Positions 1 through 7,115 of a stretch of DNA of 7,115 nucleotides are shown here, one piece after another. The first letter of the stretch is position 1. Every line of letters starts with the position of its first letter. The notes under the pieces were generated by a model that worked only from the letters and a program-made list of their open reading frames with translations, did not search any database and had not been told where the DNA came from. Both the position numbers and the translations under genes were made by a program. Origin of the DNA: Thermoleophilia bacterium. Lineage in GTDB: Bacteria; Actinomycetota; Thermoleophilia; Gaiellales; Gaiellaceae. The DNA is taken from NCBI GenBank assembly GCA_025934335.1, contig JAICYG010000141.1, positions 1 to 7,115 on the forward strand, given 5' to 3'.

Positions 1-1
1 C

Positions 2-1975
<1,974 letters not shown>

Positions 1976-1985
1976 CTTCCCGGCG

Positions 1986-3287
1986 GTGCTGCCGCCGCTG
2001 CTGCGCGAGAACGCGAACTTCCGCCGCTACTTCCTCGGTCAGGCGATCTCGCTCATCGGCGACCAGATCTCGCTCGTCGCGCTGCCGCTGACGGCCGTGC
2101 TTGCGCTGCACGCGACGCCGGGGCAGATGGGCGCGCTGACGACGGTGGCGCTCGTCCCGAACCTCCTCTTCTCGCTACACGCCGGCAGCTGGGTCGACCG
2201 GCGCGGCGACCGGCGCGGGGTGATGCTCCTCACCGACCTCGGGCGCGGCCTCCTCGTCGCGACGATCCCGGTCGCGTTCGCACTGGGGCACCTGACGTGG
2301 GCGCACCTCTACGTCGTCGCCTTCGGGACGGGAACGCTGTCCGTCTTCTTCTACGTCGCATACGGCGGGTTCTTCCAGGCGGTCGTGCGGCGAGAGGACT
2401 ACGTGGCCGCGAACTCCCTCAGCCACGGGACGCGCGCATTCTCGTTCTTCGCCGGCGCGAGCCTGGGCGGCGTGCTCGTGCAGGTGTTCCGCGGGCCGTA
2501 CGCGCTCGTGGCCGACGCGTTCTCGTTCCTCTGGTCGGCGTACTTCCTCGGGAAGATCCGCGCCGACGACCCGCCGGCGGAGGACGTCGCGCAGGCCGGC
2601 GTTCTCGCGGGCGCGCGCTGGATCCGCCGCAACGGGATCATCCGGGCCGAGCTGCTCGGAGTCGCGACGCTCAATCTCTTCAACTTCGTCTTCGCGTCGC
2701 TCTACCTGCTCTACATCACGCGCTTCCTGGACATGCGGCCTGCGATCGTCGGCGTCGTCCTCGGCAGCGCCTCGTTCGGCGCGCTGATCGGCTCGGCCGT
2801 GACCGGCCGCGTCTCGCGTCGCTTCGGCGTCGGGCCAACGTTCATCGCGGGCTGCTTCCTCTTTCCCGCACCGCTCGTCCTCATCCCGGCGGCCGGCGGC
2901 CCGCACGGGCTCGTGATCGCGTTCCTCGTCGCCGCAGAGACGCTCTCGGGCTTCGGGCTGATGCTCCTCGACATCCTCGCCGGCGCGATCATGGCGGGCG
3001 TGATCCCGCAGCCGCTCCGCTCGCGCGTGTCCGGCGCGTTCATGGTCGTGAACAACGGCGTGCGTCCCGTGGGGACGGCGCTCGGCGGCGTGCTCGGGAC
3101 GTGGATCGGCGTCCGCACGACGCTCTGGATCGGCACCCTCGGCGCGCTCGCGGGCCTCGCCTTCCTCCTCCCGTCGCCGATCAGGTCGCTCCGCGACGTG
3201 CCGGAGGTCGACACCGGCGTAGACTCGGCGGAGCCGGCAAAGAGCGGAAGCGCCGGCTCGGCCGGCGCCGGGAGCGGGACCGGATGA
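1986..3287 (+). CDS. Major facilitator superfamily transporter, MFS_3/EntS-like exporter
   Basis: This is a 433-residue inner-membrane transporter with about 12 hydrophobic segments, a typical MFS length. The N-terminus (NFRRYFLGQAISLIGDQIS, 11-29) is characteristic of the MFS_3 group, which includes the enterobactin exporter EntS and macrolide-efflux-like proteins. The loop after the second helix carries motif A as GSWVDRRGDRR (67-77). A cytoplasmic loop near 189-218 separates the two six-helix halves. Family knowledge suggests proton-driven export of a small molecule; the substrate cannot be read from sequence. The start is the GTG 10 bases after the kinase stop. No other start codon lies between it and the in-frame stop at 1962, and there is no good Shine-Dalgarno, so translation may depend on the upstream gene. 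The tail (about 414-433) is low-complexity Ser/Ala/Gly. Its stop overlaps the next start as ATGA. Neighbours hint at a cofactor-related or redox-active substrate, but this is weak inference. Confidence 0.9.
   Translation: MLPPLLRENANFRRYFLGQAISLIGDQISLVALPLTAVLALHATPGQMGALTTVALVPNLLFSLHAGSWVDRRGDRRGVMLLTDLGRGLLVATIPVAFALGHLTWAHLYVVAFGTGTLSVFFYVAYGGFFQAVVRREDYVAANSLSHGTRAFSFFAGASLGGVLVQVFRGPYALVADAFSFLWSAYFLGKIRADDPPAEDVAQAGVLAGARWIRRNGIIRAELLGVATLNLFNFVFASLYLLYITRFLDMRPAIVGVVLGSASFGALIGSAVTGRVSRRFGVGPTFIAGCFLFPAPLVLIPAAGGPHGLVIAFLVAAETLSGFGLMLLDILAGAIMAGVIPQPLRSRVSGAFMVVNNGVRPVGTALGGVLGTWIGVRTTLWIGTLGALAGLAFLLPSPIRSLRDVPEVDTGVDSAEPAKSGSAGSAGAGSGTG
3250..3268 (+). repeat. GC-rich hairpin just upstream of the pdxH ribosome binding site
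   Basis: Bases 3250-3257 (GCGCCGGC) are the exact reverse complement of 3261-3268 with a three-base loop, TCG. The hairpin lies within the low-complexity tail of the MFS gene and ends two bases before the Shine-Dalgarno of the next gene. It could pause ribosomes or shape access to that site. GC-rich coding DNA makes such stems fairly often, so a function is only a suggestion. Confidence 0.4.
3271..3274 (+). promoter_or_regulatory. Shine-Dalgarno site for pdxH
   Basis: GGAG, preceded by another G at 3270, sits nine bases before the ATG at 3284. It supports this ATG as the start of the oxidase even though a much longer open frame extends upstream. It is the clearest ribosome binding site in the plus-strand gene cluster. 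Confidence 0.6.
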
Positions 3288-3814
3288 CGCCGGATCCGCT
3301 CGCGCTCTTCCACGAGTGGGTGGCCGGGGACGAGATGGTGATCGCGACCGCGACGGCGGACGGGCGGCCGTCGGCACGCTGCCTGCTGCTCAAGTCGGCG
3401 GACGAGCGCGGCTTCACGTTCTTCACGGGGTACACGTCGCGGAAGGGCCGCGAGCTCGAGGCGAACCCGCGCGCGGCGCTCCTCTTCCGCCGCGAGGGCA
3501 TCCAGGTGCGCGTCGAGGGGACGGTGGCGCGGATAACCGCCGCTGAGTCGGATGTGTACTGGCGCTCGCGGCCCGCAGCGTCTCGCCGGAGCGCCGCGGC
3601 GTCGAGGCAGTCGGAGCCGATCGCCTCGCGAGAGGAGCTCGAAGCGGCGGTGGCCGCACAGCCCGAGAAGCCCGAGCGGCCGGAACGCTGGGGCGGCTAC
3701 CGGCTCGTGCCCGACACGTACGAGTTCTGGCGGCACCGCGACGACCGCCTGCACGAGCGTCACCTGTTCAGGGCATGCGCGGACGGCTGGGAAGAGCTAC
3801 TGCTGCAACCGTGA
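3284..3814 (+). CDS. pdxH: Pyridoxamine/pyridoxine 5'-phosphate oxidase, short form
   Basis: This is an FMN-dependent cytosolic enzyme that oxidises pyridoxamine- or pyridoxine-5'-phosphate to pyridoxal 5'-phosphate, the last step of vitamin B6 salvage. It has 176 residues against about 218 in E. coli, because the usual N-terminal extension is missing. Family motifs in order are DPLALFHEW (4-12), GRPSARCLLLK (27-37), GFTFFTGYTSRKG (43-55), NPRAALLF (61-68), Gln74, YW and SRP (92-97), SRQS (107-110), RWGGYR (135-140), EFW (147-149) and RLHER (155-159). Arg155 and His157 match the substrate-contacting Arg-x-His of the E. coli enzyme. Two stretches diverge: the usual F-Y-W-x-x-L-x-R-Q is shortened to FRREGIQ (68-74), and S-Q-x-G-A-W-x-S is replaced by SRRSAAAS (100-107). 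ATG 3284 is chosen for its Shine-Dalgarno and the ATGA overlap with the MFS gene; the open frame upstream is an antisense-type Arg-rich shadow. A related FMN split-barrel oxidoreductase with another substrate is possible. Confidence 0.88.
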   Translation: MTPDPLALFHEWVAGDEMVIATATADGRPSARCLLLKSADERGFTFFTGYTSRKGRELEANPRAALLFRREGIQVRVEGTVARITAAESDVYWRSRPAASRRSAAASRQSEPIASREELEAAVAAQPEKPERPERWGGYRLVPDTYEFWRHRDDRLHERHLFRACADGWEELLLQP

Positions 3815-4746
3815 AGGTGGCGGTCATCGCCGTAGTGGCTGTGCTCGCGTTCGCGACCGCGGGCACGGGCGCGACGCCGGCCCCGCCGAAGCTCGGCGGC
3901 TGCCAGGTCTTCCCGGCGACGAACGCGTGGAACCAGCGCGTCGACAGGCTGCCGGTCGCTCAGAGCTCGGCGACGCTGATCGCGTCGATCGGCCTCTCGA
4001 ACGGCGTCCACGCCGACTTCGGCAGCGGGCTCTGGGACGGCTCCCGGATCGGCATCCCCTACGCCGTCGTCCACGGCAAGTCGACGCCGAAGTCGCGCGT
4101 CTCGTTCGAGTACGCCGACGAGAGCGACAGGGGCCCGTACCCGATCCCGGCGAACGTGCCCATCGAGGGGCAGCCCTCGTCGTCGAACGACGGTGATCGT
4201 CACGCGCTCATCGTCGACCGCGACTCGTGCCGCCTCTACGAGCTCTACGCGCTCGAGCGTGTCGGCGGCCGCTGGCAGGCCGGGTCCGGCGCGATCTTCG
4301 ATTTGCGGTCGAACCGGCTGCGGCCCGCCGGCTGGACGTCTGCCGACGCGGCGGGCCTTCCGATCCTGCCGGGCCTCGCGCGCTGGGACGGCGACGCCTC
4401 GACCGGCGTCATCCGCCATGCGCTCCGCTTCACGGCCGAGCGGACGCGCCGCGCGTACGTCTACCCCGCACGTCACGACGCCTCCAGCTCGACCGACGCG
4501 TCGCTTCCGCCGATGGGCCTGCGCGTCCGCCTGAAGGCGAGCGTCGACATCTCGAGGCTGCCGCGGCAGGCGCGGATCGTCGCGCAGGCGATGAAGACGT
4601 ACGGGATGATCCTCGCTGACAACGGCTCGAGCTGGTACGTCTCGGGCGCGCCGAGCCCGCACTGGTCGAACGTGGAGCTACACGCGCTCGGCTCGCTGCA
4701 CGGCTCCGACTTCGAGGTCGTCGACACCGCCTCGCTGCGGCCGTAG
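3811..4746 (+). CDS. Conserved exported protein of unknown function
   Basis: This is a 311-residue protein with a Sec-type signal peptide: Lys2, a hydrophobic core over about 3-17, and a small-residue cleavage zone around 17-24. The mature part has no further membrane segment and exactly two cysteines, Cys31 and Cys140, which could form a disulfide outside the cell. Distinctive segments are CQVFPATNAWNQRV (31-44), GPYPIP (108-113), DGDRH (127-131), a Trp/Gly/Pro-rich stretch at 175-193 (WTSADAAGLPILPGL), YGMILADNGSSW (264-275) and GSDFEVVD (298-305). From memory these recur in uncharacterised exported proteins of actinobacteria and acidobacteria; I know no function and assign none. GTG 3811 is preferred because it gives a compact signal peptide and a GTGA overlap with the pdxH stop. 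ATG 3775 is the alternative and adds 12 residues, but would overlap pdxH by 40 bases. Neither has a good Shine-Dalgarno. Its 3' end overlaps the convergent kinase gene by 69 bases. Confidence 0.82.
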   Translation: MKVAVIAVVAVLAFATAGTGATPAPPKLGGCQVFPATNAWNQRVDRLPVAQSSATLIASIGLSNGVHADFGSGLWDGSRIGIPYAVVHGKSTPKSRVSFEYADESDRGPYPIPANVPIEGQPSSSNDGDRHALIVDRDSCRLYELYALERVGGRWQAGSGAIFDLRSNRLRPAGWTSADAAGLPILPGLARWDGDASTGVIRHALRFTAERTRRAYVYPARHDASSSTDASLPPMGLRVRLKASVDISRLPRQARIVAQAMKTYGMILADNGSSWYVSGAPSPHWSNVELHALGSLHGSDFEVVDTASLRP

Positions 4747-5994
4747 CGAGACCGTGAACATCGTCCCGCCGGTCCCGCTCTCGACGCGGACGCCGCCGCC
4801 CATCGCGGTTGCGAGCTGCTTGACGATCGCGAGGCCGAGCCCGCTCCCCACGGGACGGTCGCGGCCGACCTTGTCGTAGAGGTAGAAGCGCTCGAACGCG
4901 CGCGGGACGTCCTCGGGCGAGATGCCGGGCCCGGTGTCGGCGACGACGAGGTCGGCGCCGTGCGACGACACCGTGACCGTGCCTCCCGCCGGTGTCTCGC
5001 GAAGGGCGTTCTCGACGAGGTTCGAGGCGATCTGGAGGATGCGGTCGCCGTCGCCTTCGACCCACGACTCCTCGCCGGCGGCCGCAAGCTCGACCCCGAG
5101 CTCGCGCGCCTTCGCACCGTGCCGGTGCACGATCTCGCGCGCCACGCCGGCGAGATCGACGGGCTCGGCACGCACGGAGAACTCGGCGCGGTTCATGCGC
5201 GCGAGGTCGAGCAGGTCGCGCACGAGCCGCTCGAGCCGCTCGCCCTCGAGCGTGATCACGCGCGCGGCCTCGTCCGGGTCGAATGCGCCCTCCGCGAGGC
5301 CCTCGGCGTAGCCGCGGATCGCGGTCAGCGGCGTCTTCAGCTCATGGCTCACCGAGAGCAGGAAGTCGCGCTCGGCTTCCCGCGACACGGCCAGCTGGTC
5401 CGCCATCTGGTTGAACGCGTCGGCGAGCGCCGCGAGCTCCGTCGTGCCCTCCCGCGCGAGCGGCTCATGGCGCTCGTCGGCGGCGAGCGAGCGGGTCGCG
5501 TCGGCGACGCGCCGCAGCGGTCGCACGATCGAGCGGGCGAGCAGGAAGGAGAGGATGGCTGCGATGCCGATGCCGGCGAGCGCGGCCAGCAGCAGGTCGG
5601 CGAGGAACGGCCGCCACGCCGCCTCCTTCACCGAGGCGGGACGAATGACGAGCAGGCCGAGGGAGGGCAGCGTGCGGTACGAGTAGAGCTGCCGCTTGCC
5701 GTCGTACTCCGTCTGCCCGTCGCTCGAGCGGTTGACGTCCGGGATCACACCCTCGAAATAGGGCCGCCGCTGGATCATGACCTGCACCGAGCCGAGCTGC
5801 TGATTCCCGGTCCGGTAGGTGACGTGCTGCCGGCGGTCGAGCGCGCGATCGTCGGCGATGCGTGCGAGGGCGCTCGCCTGCGACTGGTCGACCTGGCGGC
5901 GCGTGAGCACGGCGCCGATCGCGATCGTCAGCGCGAGCGTGAGCGCGAGTGCCGCCAGCGTCGCCGCGAACAGCCGCGCCCGCAGGGACCTCAT
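4678..5994 (-). CDS. Membrane sensor histidine kinase of an OmpR-type two-component system
   Basis: This 438-residue kinase autophosphorylates and passes phosphate to the response regulator encoded immediately upstream. Its layout is TM1 (about 9-30), an extracytoplasmic sensor region (about 31-126, no cysteines, no domain I recognise), TM2 (about 129-153), HAMP (about 153-205), HisKA with His217 in SVSHELKTP, and HATPase. The ATPase has the N-box NLVENALRETP (325-335), DTGPGI (353-358), ERFY (368-371) and GSGLGLAIVK (383-392). Glu218 and Thr221 form the E-x-x-T motif linked to phosphatase activity, so it is probably bifunctional. Overall it resembles BaeS/MprB-type kinases. The ATG overlaps the regulator's TGA by four bases (ATGA), giving translational coupling. 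The catalytic domain ends near residue 420; the last 18 or so residues (GGVDDLEVGAVQRAERV) are a non-family tail encoded mostly in the overlap with the convergent exported-protein gene. The ligand is unknown. Confidence 0.94.
   Translation of the reverse strand: MRSLRARLFAATLAALALTLALTIAIGAVLTRRQVDQSQASALARIADDRALDRRQHVTYRTGNQQLGSVQVMIQRRPYFEGVIPDVNRSSDGQTEYDGKRQLYSYRTLPSLGLLVIRPASVKEAAWRPFLADLLLAALAGIGIAAILSFLLARSIVRPLRRVADATRSLAADERHEPLAREGTTELAALADAFNQMADQLAVSREAERDFLLSVSHELKTPLTAIRGYAEGLAEGAFDPDEAARVITLEGERLERLVRDLLDLARMNRAEFSVRAEPVDLAGVAREIVHRHGAKARELGVELAAAGEESWVEGDGDRILQIASNLVENALRETPAGGTVTVSSHGADLVVADTGPGISPEDVPRAFERFYLYDKVGRDRPVGSGLGLAIVKQLATAMGGGVRVESGTGGTMFTVSLRPQRGGVDDLEVGAVQRAERV
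4731..4750. repeat. Near-perfect 20-base palindrome at the convergent gene ends
   Basis: CTCGCTGCGG is followed directly by CCGTAGCGAG, its reverse complement except for one base (a G-T wobble in RNA). It spans the stop codon (4744-4746) of the exported-protein gene and lies inside the 3' part of the convergent kinase gene. Flanking CAC (4725-4727) and GTG (4754-4756) can add three pairs beyond a small internal loop. As the palindrome reads alike on both strands, it could form an RNA hairpin in either transcript and so protect or end messages from both sides. There is no T-tract, so it is not a standard intrinsic terminator. Confidence 0.4.
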
Positions 5995-6656
5995 GCGACG
6001 GCTTTGTACCCGGCCCCGCGGAAGGTGCGGATCAGCTCGGGCCGTCCGAGCTTCCGCCGGAGCTGGGCGACGTGCACGTCGACCGTCCGGGTGCCGCCCG
6101 GGTACTCCTGCCCCCAGACGCGGTCGAGCAGCAGGTCGCGCGAGACGACGACGCCCGCGTTCGCCATGAAGAAGGCGAGCAGCTCGAACTCCTTGGCCGT
6201 CAGCTCGATCGGGCGGCCGTCGACGGTGACGTCGTGCGACTCGCGATCGAGGACCACGTCACCCAGCGAGAAATGGTCGTGCCGCTCGTGCGGCTCCGTC
6301 CGCCGGAAGATCGCCTTCATCCGTGCGACGAGCTCGCGCGGCGAGAACGGCTTCGTCAGGTAGTCGTCGGCACCGACCTCGAGGCCGACCACGCGGTCGG
6401 GCTCCTCGTCGCGCGCGGTCAGCATCAGGATCGGCACGTCGGAGCGCGCGCGGATCTTACGGCAGACGTCGAAGCCGTCGATCCCGGGCAGACCGATGTC
6501 GAGCAGCACCATCTTCACGGGGTGGCGCTCCAGCTCCGCAAGCGCCTCCTCGCCCGAGCGGATCCAGACGATGCGGTAACCGCTCTTCTGGAGATAGCCG
6601 CGGACGAGCTCTCCGACCGAAGGCTCGTCCTCGACCAACAGGATCGTGCCGGCCAT
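5991..6656 (-). CDS. OmpR/PhoB-family response regulator
   Basis: This is a 221-residue transcription factor, the normal length for the family. The receiver domain (about 4-118) has the acidic pair Glu9/Asp10, phosphoacceptor Asp53 in LLDIGLPG, Thr80 in LMLTA, and Lys102 in TKPFS. The winged-helix DNA-binding domain (about 128-220) has ELTAKEFELLAFF (151-163), the recognition-helix segment RTVDVHVAQLRRKLG (190-204) and the wing motif TFRGAGYK (211-218). All residues needed for phosphorylation are present. Members of this family bind as dimers to direct repeats spaced by about one helical turn; such a repeat lies upstream of the operon at 7097-7112. The ATG is 10 bases after the stop of the small exported-protein gene, with only a weak Shine-Dalgarno. 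The kinase gene overlaps its end, making the pairing near certain. The target genes cannot be read from the sequence, apart from likely autoregulation. Confidence 0.95.
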   Translation of the reverse strand: MAGTILLVEDEPSVGELVRGYLQKSGYRIVWIRSGEEALAELERHPVKMVLLDIGLPGIDGFDVCRKIRARSDVPILMLTARDEEPDRVVGLEVGADDYLTKPFSPRELVARMKAIFRRTEPHERHDHFSLGDVVLDRESHDVTVDGRPIELTAKEFELLAFFMANAGVVVSRDLLLDRVWGQEYPGGTRTVDVHVAQLRRKLGRPELIRTFRGAGYKAVA

Positions 6657-6666
6657 GTGACCGAGC

Positions 6667-7053
6667 CTAGCGCCGACGCAAGACGAGCACGCGGACCGCA
6701 GAGCCGGAGTCGATGATCATCGTCTCGACGTAGAAGCCGCGCCGAAGCGAGGGCATCGTGCGGCGGAGAGCACCGCGGTAGGTGACGATCGTCGACGGCG
6801 CCAGCGGGATGGTCACGACGTTCCCGTCCGACTCGCGCAGCTTCAGCTGCGTCGGCAGGGTCTGGGTGATGCGACCGCGATCGAGGATCAGCGTGTGCGG
6901 AACGCGCTTGATCTTCACGTTGATCTCCGCGTGCGACCAGTTGCCCGGCAGGCTCGGGAATTGCGGCGGTCCGGTGGGCCGGACGTTGCGCGCGGCGGCG
7001 CCGGTCGCGAAGACCAGCGCGAGTGCGACGACGGGCACGAGGAGCTTCCTCAT
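6667..7053 (-). CDS. Small exported protein of unknown function, first gene of the two-component operon
   Basis: This 128-residue protein starts with a clear signal peptide: MRK, a hydrophobic run at 4-17, and a GAAA cleavage zone at 18-21. The mature protein is basic, lacks cysteine and membrane segments, and is rich in short beta-like stretches such as HTLILDRGRITQTL (53-66), NVVTIPLAPSTIVTYRG (78-94) and VRVLVLRRR (120-128). This alternation loosely resembles small beta-barrel exported proteins of the DUF5666 type; that is an impression, not a firm assignment. It is the leader gene of the regulator-kinase operon. It could be a periplasmic or cell-surface accessory that binds the kinase sensor region, or simply a regulated output; neither is shown. 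ATG 7053 is supported by a GGTGA Shine-Dalgarno 10 bases upstream. Another ATG at 7060 is out of frame. Confidence 0.8.
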   Translation of the reverse strand: MRKLLVPVVALALVFATGAAARNVRPTGPPQFPSLPGNWSHAEINVKIKRVPHTLILDRGRITQTLPTQLKLRESDGNVVTIPLAPSTIVTYRGALRRTMPSLRRGFYVETMIIDSGSAVRVLVLRRR

Positions 7054-7063
7054 GCGCGCATTT

Positions 7064-7068
7064 TCACC
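7064..7068 (-). promoter_or_regulatory. Shine-Dalgarno site for the small exported-protein gene
   Basis: On the minus strand GGTGA (part of GGGGTGA, 7064-7070) lies 10 bases before the ATG at 7053. The spacing is slightly long, but it is the best ribosome binding site for this operon's first gene and favours ATG 7053 over the out-of-frame ATG at 7060. Confidence 0.5.
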
Positions 7069-7096
7069 CCGTGCGTGACGAGTGGGGTTGGGCGAA

Positions 7097-7112
7097 CGTA
7101 AGCCGGCCGTAA
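7097..7112 (-). promoter_or_regulatory. Direct repeat with 11-base period, candidate OmpR-family operator
   Basis: The plus strand reads CGTAA (7097-7101), six bases (GCCGGC), then CGTAA (7108-7112). On the operon's strand this is TTACG-N6-TTACG, about 44 bases upstream of the first start codon. Direct repeats of five bases separated by six are the known pattern for OmpR/PhoB-family regulators; actinobacterial MtrA and AfsQ1 sites of the GTnAC-N6-GTnAC kind are close relatives in shape. The likely user is the regulator in this operon. No convincing -10/-35 promoter pair is visible in the 62 bases before the window edge; the promoter may extend beyond it. Confidence 0.5.
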
Positions 7113-7115
7113 AAC

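Noticed and set aside
2297..3283. Long N-terminal extension in frame with pdxH
   Set aside because: The translation is an Arg/Ala-rich shadow of the MFS gene with no domain. A Shine-Dalgarno and the ATGA overlap mark ATG 3284 as the start.
2175..3377. 400-residue minus-strand open frame opposite the MFS gene
   Set aside because: It is dominated by Arg, Glu, Ala and Asp with no recognisable motif, as expected from the complement of a high-GC gene. The plus strand encodes a clear transporter.
3479..3520. Frameshift or sequencing error in pdxH where the motif is shortened
   Set aside because: The frame stays open and matches family motifs on both sides. The change is a clean loss of two codons rather than a shift.
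3775..3810. ATG 3775 as the start of the exported-protein gene
   Set aside because: It would overlap pdxH by 40 bases and adds a 12-residue leader before a complete signal peptide. It has no well-spaced Shine-Dalgarno. It remains possible, so it is noted under the gene.
3892..3903. LGGC as a lipoprotein lipobox in the exported protein
   Set aside because: It lies after a Pro/Lys-containing stretch (PAPPK), not directly at the end of the hydrophobic core, so lipidation is unlikely. The Cys is more likely to pair with Cys140.
3760..4662. 300-residue minus-strand open frame opposite the exported-protein gene
   Set aside because: It is Arg/Asp/Ala-rich without domains. The plus-strand frame has a signal peptide and well-defined motifs.
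4960..6363. 467-residue plus-strand open frame opposite the kinase and regulator
   Set aside because: It has low-complexity charged composition and spans the antisense of two well-supported genes with all catalytic motifs on the other strand.
7054..7115. Standard -35/-10 promoter for the minus-strand operon
   Set aside because: No pair of hexamers with sensible spacing could be found in these 62 bases. The promoter may be beyond the window or use an activator.

Overview
The window is gene-dense, very GC-rich DNA with strong G/C preference at third codon positions and GTG as well as ATG starts. There is almost no intergenic space: the longest non-coding stretch is the 62 bases at the right edge. 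Base composition, a PdxH-type oxidase, a CckA-like hybrid kinase and an OmpR/HisKA operon led by a small exported protein suggest a high-GC actinobacterium, perhaps a soil or sediment Thermoleophilia-like lineage. That placement is an inference from gene style; no marker gene is present to fix it. There are no RNA genes, mobile elements or CRISPR arrays.

Left part (+ strand, 1-4746): four genes packed head to tail. A hybrid histidine kinase (GAF-PAS-HisKA-HATPase-receiver), whose reading frame runs off the left edge, is followed 10 bases later by a major facilitator exporter. The exporter's stop codon overlaps the start of a short pyridoxamine 5'-phosphate oxidase (ATGA). The stop of that gene overlaps the likely GTG start of an exported protein of unknown function (GTGA). 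The spacings argue for one transcript and coupled translation.

Right part (- strand, 7053 down to 4678): a compact three-gene operon encoding a 128-residue exported protein, an OmpR/PhoB-type response regulator and a membrane histidine kinase. The regulator stop and kinase start overlap by 4 bases. About 44 bases upstream of the first gene is a direct repeat, CGTAA-N6-CGTAA, with the 11-base period typical of OmpR-family operators. This suggests autoregulation by the regulator encoded here.

The two operons converge and their last genes overlap by 69 bases on opposite strands. A near-perfect 20-base palindrome spans the stop codon of the plus-strand gene inside this overlap.

Most genes are recognisable families. 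The less ordinary items are the two uncharacterised exported proteins, the exporter/PdxH/exported-protein cluster, the altered PdxH motifs, the operator-like repeat and the antisense overlap. I do not see convincing evidence for a wholly new molecular system; these are leads of modest strength.
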